A stretch of 64,000 bases of DNA from the NCBI RefSeq assembly GCF_036323735.1, contig NC_086027.1:87986662-88050661 (forward strand), written 5' to 3'. How positions within the stretch are numbered: position 1 is the stretch's first letter; each line of letters opens with the position of its first letter. The position numbers and the translations under genes are program-made. Under the pieces are notes generated by a model. That model did not search any database. It had not been told where the DNA came from and saw nothing but the letters and a program-made list of their open reading frames with translations. Below, piece by piece: positions 43,976 through 54,414 of the stretch. The stretch is from Rattus norvegicus (taxonomy: Eukaryota; Chordata; Mammalia; Rodentia; Muridae).

Positions 43976-45479
43976 GAGTCATAATTGGTAACAAGTGGGC
44001 TTGTTGTTATTATAAACCTGGCTATGCGGGTCTTATGGTTTGTGAGACAAATGTGAAAGACTTTGAAACCATAGGCTAGAAAAGCCCTTAAATATGGTAC
44101 ACAGACAGAGTTTAATGAGCCAGTTTGAGGGAAAAGCAGAGGAAAATGAGGACTTTGGAGGCCTGACTCAAAAGTTTTCGAAGTGAGAAACAAAGACTGT
44201 TGAGAAAAGAGATGGGGCTCATCCAAGTTATTGGAGTCTTTTATGCAAAGAAATTCATAATATTTTTCCTTTAAAAAATTCATCATTTGAATTGTTTGCA
44301 GTTTACTCTACTGTGCATTGTGAAGTATTGGTTCATAAGACTAGTTTTCCCAGTACCTTATGGGACAATATATTTTCTCTATTCATTTACAAGCTCACTG
44401 TTGCCTTGCTCTGGATTCTGTTCTGCATTTGGTTTTGATTCTGAAATTGCTATTCTGGACCATAGGTTATCTGTCTGTTTGTATACACACACCATCCCAT
44501 TTAGCCAATAACATTATCTTTCTTTCTGTTTCATTTTATGCTATTAAATGTTCTTATGCTTTTATTGCCCCATTTGTTGATATTAAATGATATCATTTTA
44601 TGCCCATTGTGGCCTCAGCAAGTTTATTCTGCCTTCAATGTACTTTCTCCTCATCTGGCTTTTTTGGTTGCTATAATTTCCACATTGACAGAGAATAAAT
44701 GCTTGTATTTCCTTTCTGTTCTTTTAAATTCTACACTTGAATAAATATTAGTTCTATTACTGAACAATTTAAACATTATCACATCAGTTTTTACCAGTTA
44801 TCCTCAGTCATCTCGTCTTCATGTGACCCAAGCTGAAGAGTAGATAAAGATGAGGATGAACAGATAGCACACGTGGAGGTGTAAAGTGACAACAGGGAGT
44901 GTCATTATTCATAAATGGATCTTGAATCTTAAACTATAAAAGGAAGGGAGAACAGAATGGGATTGAAGTATGAGAACAACTTTGATGAACAATTCTGCGT
45001 TAGAATTTCTGTCAAGAATCAGGAACTGTGGTACAGATGAGGAGGAGATTCACAGAGGGTGGGCAGCTGATTTAACTTACAGTTTCAGATACCAGAGGTT
45101 AGAAACACCTGACTGATCGTAAGGACCAGGTTATGACTATGCAAGTGAATTCCAAGAGTTGAGAAGATCTTTAGCTACAGAGAGGTCAGGAGGCAGAGAA
45201 TGGAGTAGGGAAATCGTTGACATATACCAACAAGATTGCACGATCCAGTAATATAGCCAGGGCTGGAGTCAGGAGAAAGGCTCCCACCAACATACCCCAG
45301 GCTTTGATTTGGAGATTTCTGGAGGTATGTGCACGCAAGGGCAGGGCGGGCTTTCACTTGAAGATAGACAGATAATTATCTGAAAGTCATCTTAGGAGGA
45401 AAGACTGCTTCTGTCTTGGTCAGGTTAGATCTCCTGGTGTTTTTGTACCAAAGCACTAGGCTTGCTGGTGGCAAAGCCT
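43976..45479. other. No recognisable gene or repeat
   Basis: AT-rich. The T-rich part 44280-44750 may be very old LINE-1, but I cannot support it. Confidence 0.45.
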
Positions 45480-45590
45480 CGTCTTTCTGACAGTGTTAGT
45501 GTCTGGGTTGTTCAAAATCAAGGTGCAAGCGCATTCCACGCCTGTTTGACAAATGGCCACCTTCTTGCTATGTCTTCACACTGTTAATTA
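45480..45590 (-). repeat. Possible MLT1-like fragment
   Basis: TTCAAAATCAAGGTGCAAGC, GGCCACCTTCTTGCTATGTC and TTCACAC follow the complement of MLT1/MST-type LTRs. Confidence 0.4.
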
Positions 45591-46744
45591 GTTGCTTAGA
45601 TACCAGGAGGGTAGGAGGACCTTGGGCTTTGTCTTCATCTTCATAATCTACTGCTTGACAAAGTAAGGACTAGAACAGCAGGATTCTGATTACTGTTCAG
45701 TGGAATGGGACCTGAGTCATATTTTTCACCTTGAGAGGAGACATAACATTCTTAACTGTTACAGGTTGATGACTACATAAATATGGTTTGGGGAAGCCCT
45801 GAATCTTATGAGATTACTGTACTGCACAAGGCTGTCTCATAAACAACAAGGCCATACCATTCTCCCTCCCTCCTGTTAGAGTCAACGGAAATGCGACTAC
45901 TGGTTACCTGGGAGGAAAACATACTTTCTAAAAATCTGTCTGCTCCAGAAATAGTACAAAGCCTGCCCCACATGCAGAGTGGTACAATGGGCTTTCTGGC
46001 CAATCCACAGCATCCTTTAAAATGCTCCATTTCCATCTTTGTATTCTCTGCACAGCACTTTGTATGCTACTCATAAATTCTCTTTTATGGAAATTCCAAG
46101 GACCAGGAAGCTGAGGGGACTGCAGACTGAGAGGCTCCAGTGACAACCTGTAGACAGCAAGAAGAATATTAATCCTGCATTTTTATTTTATTTTTTTTAT
46201 TTTTAAATAAGAGCTTCACTCTCATGGCTTTATTTCCTCCCAAGGTTCCACCTTGGTACTAGTATCTTGGGGTCTACAATTTCAGTGGATGACTGTGGGG
46301 ATGACAGAAGCTTTCAGCGCACAATCTCTGTGTCTTTGGTCTCCCTATGCCTTGAGTGATAAGAGGTTAGATGGTTGGGGAGAAGAGTCTCCCTGGGACG
46401 TGCCAGCTTTCCATCTCAATGAGGAAGAAAAAAGAATTGCATCACATCAGGAAGGGGCCAGCGATGAAAAGCTTTCGTTTGGCTTGTGGTGAAGAGGAAG
46501 CATCAGCTGGCAGAGTTCAGGAGGAAAATTAATAATGGAGTTGGGTTAAAAGAGACTGAGAATGCCTGTGACAACAAGTGCTTGCCTCTGGGAGAACCTG
46601 CATCCTGGACAGACTACATTTGCAGATATTAAAGGCAGCAGATGGAAATGTGTCCTCAGGGGTTGTCCTCATTTGTGTTGATATTGCTTATTATATGCAG
46701 TTTGAGAGATAATTGCTATAAATTTCCTGGATTTTAAGTTTTTT
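45591..46744. other. No recognisable gene or repeat
   Basis: An AT-rich block ATTTTTATTTTATTTTTTTT lies near 46182. Otherwise unique-looking. Confidence 0.5.
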
Positions 46745-46935
46745 CTTATTTTTTCTCAAGAGTTTCGTAATAAACATTGTATCTATATCACTCCACTCCA
46801 CTCCCTCTCCTCTAACTCCTCCAGTGTCTCTGTAATACTCCCCCAATCCGTGAACTTCTCTTTGGTTTTTATCATTAGATATACATGCTGGTACAAGCAA
46901 CCCATGGAGCCCACTTAGAATTAAGTGTGCTTGTG
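46745..46935 (-). mobile_element. Old rodent LINE-1 3'-end fragment
   Basis: CACTCCCTCTCCTCTAACTC, AAGCAACCCATGGAGCCCAC and TTAGAATTAAGTGTGCTTGT in complement match the CCCACTGAGTCC-type 3' end of older rodent LINE-1. Confidence 0.5.
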
Positions 46936-47051
46936 TCCAGGGCTAGTTTTGTGTTTTAAGTCAATTGAACTCAATGTTCCAAAGAATAATGGAATAATGT
47001 AATCAAACTACATTAGAAGTAATTGAGTAGATACTGTGTGTTTGTGTGTTT

Positions 47052-47300
<249 letters not shown>

Positions 47301-47364
47301 TTTACCTCTCTTTTGTTAATAGTTCTCTTTCAAACTCTTACTTGAATTTCATCTATTTATTTTT

Positions 47365-47511
47365 AAATAGTTTATTCTTTGAAAAATTCATGCATAAAAT
47401 ACAGATTTCTCATCTCCATGTATTACTACCTCCTTCCAACTCTGCATAATACCCCTACAGATGCCCTCCCAACCTTGTGCCCTGCTGTTGTTGTTGTTAT
47501 AAATAGACCTT
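47365..47511 (-). mobile_element. Old rodent LINE-1 3'-end fragment
   Basis: ATTCATGCATAAAATACAG, CCTCCTTCCAACTCTGC and CCCTACAGATGCCCTCCCAA in complement resemble LINE-1 3' ends. A GTT repeat lies at the right edge. Confidence 0.45.
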
Positions 47512-48133
47512 TGTATTAGTCGGGGTTTTCTTGAGGAACAGAGGTGATAGAATGAATATAAATATATTGTTAAATATATCATTAATAGTATTATTAATAA
47601 TATATAACATACCATGTATTTATTACATAATAATATAATATTGTATAACATATAATAAATCATATATGGGAAAATGATATGTATATGGGACTTATCAAGA
47701 ATGGCTTACAGGCTGTGTTCTAATTAGTCCAACAACTGCTGTCTACTAATGGAAGTTTCAAGAATCTAGTAGTGTTTTTATCCCGGAGGTTGGGTATCTC
47801 AGCTGGTCTTCAGTGTACACCAGAAGCCTGAAAAAATAGATTCTAGTGGAAGTGAAGGAATGGAATTCCTGACTAGAGCAAGCAGGCAAAGAGAACGAGC
47901 TTCCTTTCTTCATGCTCTGTCTATAAGCTGCCAGCAGAAGGTGTGACCCAGATCAAAGGTGGATCTTCCCACCTCAGATACCTGAATTAAAGGTGTATCT
48001 TCCCATTCAAAACCCTCTGGATTAAAAGTGGGTCATCCCACTTCAAATGATTTAATTTAAAAAAAAAAAAAAACTTCCTCACAGGTGTACCCAGCCACTT
48101 GAGTTGTAGGTAGATACAGATCTAACCACCACA
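47512..48133 (-). mobile_element. ORR1-type MaLR solo LTR
   Basis: In minus orientation it starts TGTGGTGG and ends with CTCAAGAAAACCCCGACTAA. CAGCTGGTCTTCAGTGTACA and GATCAAAGGTGGATCTTCC are shared with ORR1. An AT-rich array (47555-47665) occupies the usual tetranucleotide site. No clear target duplication. Confidence 0.8.
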
Positions 48134-48581
48134 CTCTCCGATTCGAATTAGTGCTGCCTGTTTTCGAATGGGTATGTGGCCATTCGCCAGGAATGAACAA
48201 CCTCTTAACATGGCCCTTTCCCCTACAGAGAGTGGCTTTCCTCCCTCAACACCCATCAACTGCCAATAGTTTCAGATGCTTCCCCCCACCCTATCCCATG
48301 AGACAATTTTTATTACTGGTTTGATGTGCTTGGCAAATTATTGAAATATTTTTCTGTAGTCTTTGTAACAGCTATCATCAGGAAGAGAATAGAAAAATAA
48401 ACAACTTGTTGTGCTTTTTTTTTTTTTTTGCTCTGACAACTATATGGTCCATTCATAGTCACTGTACAAAAAGTCTGCAGTGTGTAGGAGAATTGGAGAG
48501 GTGTATAGAAAGATAATTGAAGATTATCATAGTAGCATCCTCAATAAAAAGCAACGAGTTAAGGTTAAAAACATGAAAATT

Positions 48582-48695
48582 TATGAGATTGAGACAGGAT
48601 GGTTGCTGTAATTTTTAGAGCATCCTGGGCTAGCAAGTGAGTCCCAAGCTAGTCAGGGTTACATAGCAAGATGCTATCTCAAAAAATAATAAATG
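48582..48695 (+). repeat. B1 SINE, 5'-truncated
   Basis: GAGATTGAGACAGGATGGTT, AGCATCCTGGGCTAGCAAG, TCAGGGTTACATAGCAAGAT and GCTATCTCAAAAAATAATAA match the B1 right half with an A-rich tail. Confidence 0.7.
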
Positions 48696-48703
48696 GGTGG
48701 ATG

Positions 48704-48766
<63 letters not shown>
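48704..48766. repeat. (GATA)n microsatellite
   Basis: About 15 GATA units grown from the tail of the B1 copy. Confidence 0.95.
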
Positions 48767-48767
48767 G

Positions 48768-49263
48768 AAATAGACAACCCACTATTACTGATGCCAAGAA
48801 GTACTTGCTGACAGGAGCCAGTTATAGGTGTCTCCTGAGAGGTTCTGCCAGTGCAGCTAACCATTAGACTGAACAAGGGAACCCCAATGGAGGAGTTAGA
48901 GAAAGGACTGAAGGAGCTGAAGGGGTTTGCAACCCTACAGGAAGAACAACAATATCAACCAACCAGACCCCACTAGTGCTCCCAGGGACTAAACCACCAA
49001 CCAATGAGTACACCTGGAGGGACCCATGACTCCAGCCACATATGTAGCAGAGGCTGGGAATAGGAGGGAAAGCCCTTGTTCCTGTGAAGGCTCATTTCCC
49101 CAATGCAGGGCAATGTCGGGAGTTGGGGTGGGAGTGGAAGCATCCTCATAAAGGCAGAGTGAGGGGTTATGGGAGAGGGGACCAAAAGGGGTAGCATTTG
49201 AAATGTAAATACATAAAATAGCCAAGGAAAATAAAATTTAAAAATAAAAATAAATAGACAACC
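48768..49263 (+). mobile_element. 5'-truncated LINE-1 (3' UTR) with 12-bp target duplication
   Basis: LINE-1 3' UTR from ATGCCAAGAAGTACTTGCTG to TTTGAAATGTAAATACATAA and an A-rich tail. AAATAGACAACC flanks at 48768-48779 and 49252-49263. It inserted right beside the GATA array. Confidence 0.88.
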
Positions 49264-49640
49264 AACAGGAAAGGACAGCAAATATGTAGTTCAACTCGAT
49301 ATAATGCCCAAAGCAGCAAGTAAATAGAAAAGAAATACAATATTACCCTTTGAGACTGGGGGTAGAACACCTGGCCCTCTGCAACCTATGCAAGTGATGA
49401 AACTCAGTACATCCTTTTATTCATGATGTCTTGTGAAACTTTTTAAAAAAAGGAATTCATCATGCCTTTACTAAAGACTACCTTTAATGAAGGAAGCAGG
49501 GCAATATGATCCAGCAAAATGGATCCATGAAAAATGTCTTTATCATTTCTTTGTAAAGGTATTGTATTGATGTAAATAAAACTGCATACTTTCAAAGATA
49601 AACCAAATGAGAAAATAACTGTGAGAAGTCAATTAATTAT
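49264..49640. other. No recognisable gene or repeat
   Basis: Nothing supported. Confidence 0.5.
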
Positions 49641-50075
49641 TTATGTATTTATGTGTGTTGTGCACATATGTGTGGAGATGCGTGTGTGTGTTTGTGTGTA
49701 TTAGTGTCTGTGTGTTTGTGTATGTGTGTGTATGTGTGTGTGTTTGTGTGTGTGTGTGTGTATTTGTGTGTGTGTGTGTGTATGTGCATGTATGTATGTA
49801 AGAAGCAGAAGAATGCATCAGGTGTCATTTCCCACTCTTTGTCTTTTTTTTTTCTTCCAGAAATGGCCTCTCTGTGAAGTTTGAGCTTTCACCTTCTAGA
49901 CTAGACAGAAAGCCAACACATCCCAAAGATCTTTCCCTGTCTGACCTTCTTAGAGTTGAGTATACAGGCATTTATGGTGTATAACTGGTTATGCAGGTGC
50001 TGGAATTCAAGCAATGGTTTTCATGACTGTGGAGCAAACACCCTTAACTACTGATTCATTTCTCGACGTCTAATA
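49641..50075 (+). repeat. Rodent composite repeat with TG-rich head
   Basis: A TG-rich head (49655-49800) is followed by GCATCAGGTGTCATTTCC, a TTCTAGACTAGACAG stretch, TATACAGGCATTTATGG, CAGGTGCTGGAATTCAAGC and GCAAACACCCTTAACTACTG. The second half resembles the complement of B4/ID. The same layout recurs at 62650-63043. Confidence 0.45.
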
Positions 50076-51299
50076 TGTAATACCTTAAACTAAGCCTTAT
50101 ATAAATGGTTGGTGTTGGTTTGGTTGTTAAGTAGGGCCATTATAATTAACACAGTCTTGAGCAACATTATCTGAACCAGTGTAGAGAAGTAGAGAACTTT
50201 CTGATACAGTGAAACAAACCTAAAGAGTGGCCAAAGCCTGAGATTTCAAGGATCCTTTGCTTTCCTGATAAAAGCTTCTTTTAAAGAAACAGACAATCCA
50301 GGGCTTGGAAACCTCTCTTTGTGGTGAGAATTTTTTTTTTAAATTGTGGTTATGTTTGTTGAAACAGACTTTGGCTTTTGCTTTTAGTGATAGGCCAATG
50401 TCTTCAACTTTAGAACAATGTGTCTGCATTCATTGCTGGAAACTGGGAAAGACACATCGGATTGTTACTAGGAAGGATATGTTGTTCTGGGGTTATATCT
50501 GGAAGGAGATCATCACAAAAATATGTGTGCTATAACTAAGTGACGTGCGTGCGTTCCTTCGCAGTTGCCATAATTGTAACAGTGGAAGCATATGTTGCTT
50601 ATCGTGATGAATCTGGCTCTAATCATCACCAAAAAGATACAGCCATGCACGAATGGTGTTTGTTTCTCATCATACGGTATGCAAATGCTGAGTGTCACTT
50701 CTTCTGCCCCATATGCTCCTTTTAAAATCCAACACTAACATGTTAGAATTGGCCTCCTTGACAAACAAAACCTTACTATCTAAATCCTCATAGAAATAAT
50801 GATGTGAGATTTACAGAGTTGCCCTAAAAATGAAAATTACGGATTATATAAAACATGTCTATTATTGGAAATTATAGAAATCATTTCTGTGTGACATTTT
50901 TATCAGGTTAGTCAATTATGTTCAATGGAAACACACATTGAGACAGAGCTCAGGGAAGGATAAAAACATTGATTAGCCATTTAAAATTGTGAAGAAAGAG
51001 ACATGTGGGTAGACTTTACAGAGAAAGAAGCCAAGTAATATGCAAAGCTATACTGTTTGACTGAAGGAAAGTTCTGGAACAAGTGTGGACACCCAATGTA
51101 TCTTGCACTGGGTCAAATGCAGGTGGCTCTAGGGAGAATGTGGCTGGTGAGAAAATGGCTGTGGGAAGATGGGGCAGAGGCAGAAGGTCCAAAGACCTGG
51201 AGACTGTGTGCTGGGGAAACAGGTAAGTGGGCCCTGAAGACAGAGGGCATAAAAGCTGGCCCCATCACCTGCCACTTGCTACCCATTTGCCTTGAGATG
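50076..51299. other. No recognisable gene or repeat
   Basis: An ATGCAAAT octamer lies at about 50680. A 76-codon frame (50305-50535) and others have no recognisable domain. Confidence 0.45.
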
Positions 51300-52300
51300 G
51301 TGTGGGTGGAGGAGTGAAGCCCTCTCCTTTTTCTTTTTCTCCCCTTGCCACCTGTAGTAGATGGAAGAGCTGGCCGTGGGGCCTAAGAGCAAGAAAGTAA
51401 GCCCTGCTTTCTCATTATCTGTAGCACTCAGGAGAGCAGAGCTTGTACCATGCCTAGGTAACACAGGGTAGCTGGCCCTGATAGCAAAGGCTGGGGTGAG
51501 CCAGCCCCAAGGTATGAAAGCAGGAGGACTGTCCCAGTGTCTCCTAGGGTGCAGCACTTGGGAGAGTGGGCCCTGTACCTTAACTGGTCAGCAGAGTGGA
51601 CCTGGCTCTGGAGGTGTGGGTATGGCTGAGCTGACCTGACATATGAGACCTGATGGCATGAGACCAAGAGAGCTGATCCTGCCTCATGCCAATGGCAGCA
51701 TTGAGTGGCGGGCGGAGCAGAGAGCATTCACCCTGGTGGTGTGGATAAGAGAGAACCTGGGGGGTGACCATCTCAGCTACCATCCAGTCCCAGAATCAAA
51801 ACCAGGAATTGGCCCACCCCAAAATCTACAGCGCTTGCAAATGGTTTGGATGGATGAAAGGATTCGTCCTGCTATTCGAAAGCTGCAACATTTCCGTGAC
51901 ACATGGCAACAACAGAATAACCAGGAGGGGTCCCAGTGAGGATGGTGTCACAGAAGCCAGAGATCAGGAACCAGATGGATGACTCATTGCAGTGAACATT
52001 TGTAAGTGAAGATCTGTGGTCACAGGGTTATACTGTGGGACACACTGCTTCCATGAGGATATGTTTTCTATGATTTGTCTTTTGTTTTGTTTTTGTTGTT
52101 GTTGTTGGTGGTGGTGGGGCTGGTGGTGGTATATGTGTGTATGTATTGTATATGGTGGTGGTATGTGTATGTATTTTATTTTGGGGTAGAGGTTGTAAGA
52201 GCTAAGGGTATAAGAGAAGATGAGGAGATGAACGGGACTGGGATACATGATGTGAAACTCACAAAGAATCAATAAAAAGTTAAAAAAATCCAGTCTGAAA
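51300..52300 (+). repeat. Degenerate tandem-like retroelement repeat with poly(A) end
   Basis: Around 51424 and 51551 the pattern GCAC-TC/TT-GGAGAG followed by G-C/T-TGTACC recurs about 127 bp apart. A third, weaker relative follows near 51680. GCTGGCCCTG and GAGAGCTGATCCTG motifs repeat. The block ends after a GGT-rich stretch (52098-52130) with AATAAA at 52271-52276 and an A run. The 99-codon frame 51643-51939 inside it is not a known protein. Confidence 0.4.
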
Positions 52301-52677
52301 CCTCAGTACTTAGTATTACCCACCGAAACCATCAAAGTCCATAGTTTTAGGAGAGTCTTTAAGTGTCCTAACCTTGCTTTATGGCTTCCGTAGTTCTGCT
52401 TCTGGGTAACTGTTCTTGCTAACTGAAGTATGACAACTCTGGTCATGGCTTTTGTGTTTCAAAGCTCACCATGAGAAAGGCTTGGGGATAAACTACCATC
52501 CTGAACACCCTGTGTAGTCTCTGGCCAGCTGGTACAAACTTTCTATTGGCTTAAAAAAATGGTAGGGGAACAGATTAGAGCTGTAACAGCAGGCACCTTG
52601 AGAAAACTCAAAAGCAGATTCCTTCTCGACTTCCTTACATCTTCCTACGGCAAAAGTAACTTTTAAAAAGATTTATT

Positions 52678-52809
52678 GCAAGGAAAAGACATGGCTCAGA
52701 TGTTGAGTCCTTGTTGCTCTTTCAGTAGACACAAGTCTGGTTCCTAGCACATGTATCAGGCACCTAACATCTTCATTGAATCCAAAGCCCTCTTCTGGCC
52801 TCCATGGGT

Positions 52810-52847
<38 letters not shown>

Positions 52848-52850
52848 CTT
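52678..52850 (+). repeat. B3-type SINE with (CA)n tail
   Basis: AAAGACATGGCTCAGATGTT (A box), TTCAGTAGACACAAGTCTGG, TTCCTAGCACATG and CCCTCTTCTGGCCTCCATGG, then about 17 CA units (52812-52845). Confidence 0.8.
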
Positions 52851-53769
52851 TTTTGGTTTGTGGTTTTTTTTAGTTACTAGTAGAATTTTGTTAGAAATAA
52901 TTTTACTATATGCTCTATAACATCATATTTACCTATTGGCTTTGTATACTCCTAATTAAGTTTTCCATTCCATTTATAAAAGCTTTATTTACCTTCAGTG
53001 AAGATTGGGCAGTAATCTACGTAGGCTGAGCTTTAGACTTACATTGACAGAGAAGAAGAGAACCTGTCCTGGCTGAACTGAACCAGAAAATAGTTCATTC
53101 TGTCCTATGGGCTTCTTGGTAATGTTTCCATTTATTTAAAAAAAAGAAGAAGGCAAGTGCTCTGAAATATTCCTAAAAATAAATGCTTTCTCCTCCATTA
53201 AGAATGGTAGCACATGGCAGCTAGGATAAATGGGCAGAGTGTTCCCTCTAATTTAAACTAGAGATCTAGCTCTGTAGACAATACAGATGATGATTTTAGC
53301 TTTCAAAATATATATTCGTATCACACACTCATTTGACAATGTGATTGGCACTTTTTAGGCTTTATACGAAGTAGCTATACAAGTAATGGCTGAAGAGAAA
53401 AGCATATTACAAAAGGGAACAGAACCTGTGCAATTAATATTAATATAGTTTGCATTTTCTTATAAAACTTCTATTGACTGGCATTACATTATAATTGGGA
53501 AGATAGTTGGGCTCTTTAGGAAGCTACCTATTAATCTTAAAGACAGCTGCCTTCTAATTTTCAGCTCTTTTCACGAACTTGTTTTCTTTTAAAAACAAAG
53601 CTTCTTAGACTCAACATTTTACTACCTTCCAATAGTTTATTCTATGAAACAAAATAATTTCTATTTCCTAACCTACTGAGTCTAAATTTGCTTAATATGC
53701 AAGAAAGAACAGTAAGCTATTTGTGCGTGGCCCTTAGTATTGATCAGTGCTGATGTGACCCAGCTTCTG
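52851..53769. other. No recognisable gene or repeat
   Basis: Nothing supported. Confidence 0.5.
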
Positions 53770-53900
53770 TGACTTAGTTTGTTGCTTTAGTTCAGGAAAT
53801 ATATTTCAAATCTCTAAGCCTCAGTTTCTAAGTTCTAAGTGTGTGTTGGGATAGTATTAAAGATTAAATTATCTAAAAATATTTTAATTACAGTAAAAGC
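53770..53900 (+). repeat. MIR SINE
   Basis: CTCTAAGCCTCAGTTTCTAA and GGATAGTATTAAAGATTAAA keep the MIR core order. Confidence 0.6.
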
Positions 53901-54205
53901 AATTGGTTGGTATACACACAAAAATATTTTGCACCCGATTTCCCCTCTCTTTTGAATTATGCATGGAAGAATCTTAGGAAGGCTGCATGTTGTGAAGGAC
54001 TTCTTTTCCCAATTAAAATAACAAAGCTTTTGTCCTGTCCCCGTGTTCTCTTATTTCAGAAGTTGTGATACCTAGGAGTAAAGATAGTGCAAAAGAAAAT
54101 TAGAAAGAACGTGCTCCAAGAGAGAGCTGACCTGGGCTAATTATCTCAAGACCTGTTAGGTGAAATCAATAGCCTTGACTAATAGACTCGCCATCGAGTT
54201 TTATG

Positions 54206-54242
54206 TGACTCATAAAAGGTTGTAGCATTTCCATATGACTCA
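54206..54242. promoter_or_regulatory. Pair of perfect AP-1 motifs, 30 bp apart
   Basis: TGACTCA occurs at 54206-54212 and again at 54236-54242. The surrounding sequence is unique-looking, with no recognised gene near. Whether it is active is unknown. Confidence 0.4.
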
Positions 54243-54334
54243 AGAGCAAAAGTGACCTCCAGAACATAAGAATATTCAAATAAAGTAACTTGTCCTTTTA
54301 CCTTCAATGTGAATAGCACCATTAGTGAGTAAAG

Positions 54335-54338
<4 letters not shown>

Positions 54339-54413
<75 letters not shown>
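54339..54413. repeat. Compound (CT)n(GT)n microsatellite
   Basis: About 46 bp CT then 29 bp GT. Confidence 0.95.

Positions 54414-54414
<1 letters not shown>

Noticed and set aside
44280..44750. Possible very old LINE-1
   Set aside because: T-rich with vague similarity only; no ordered blocks I could match.
51643..51939. 99-codon frame in the 51-52 kb repeat block
   Set aside because: Lies inside a degenerate repeat and resembles no protein I know.
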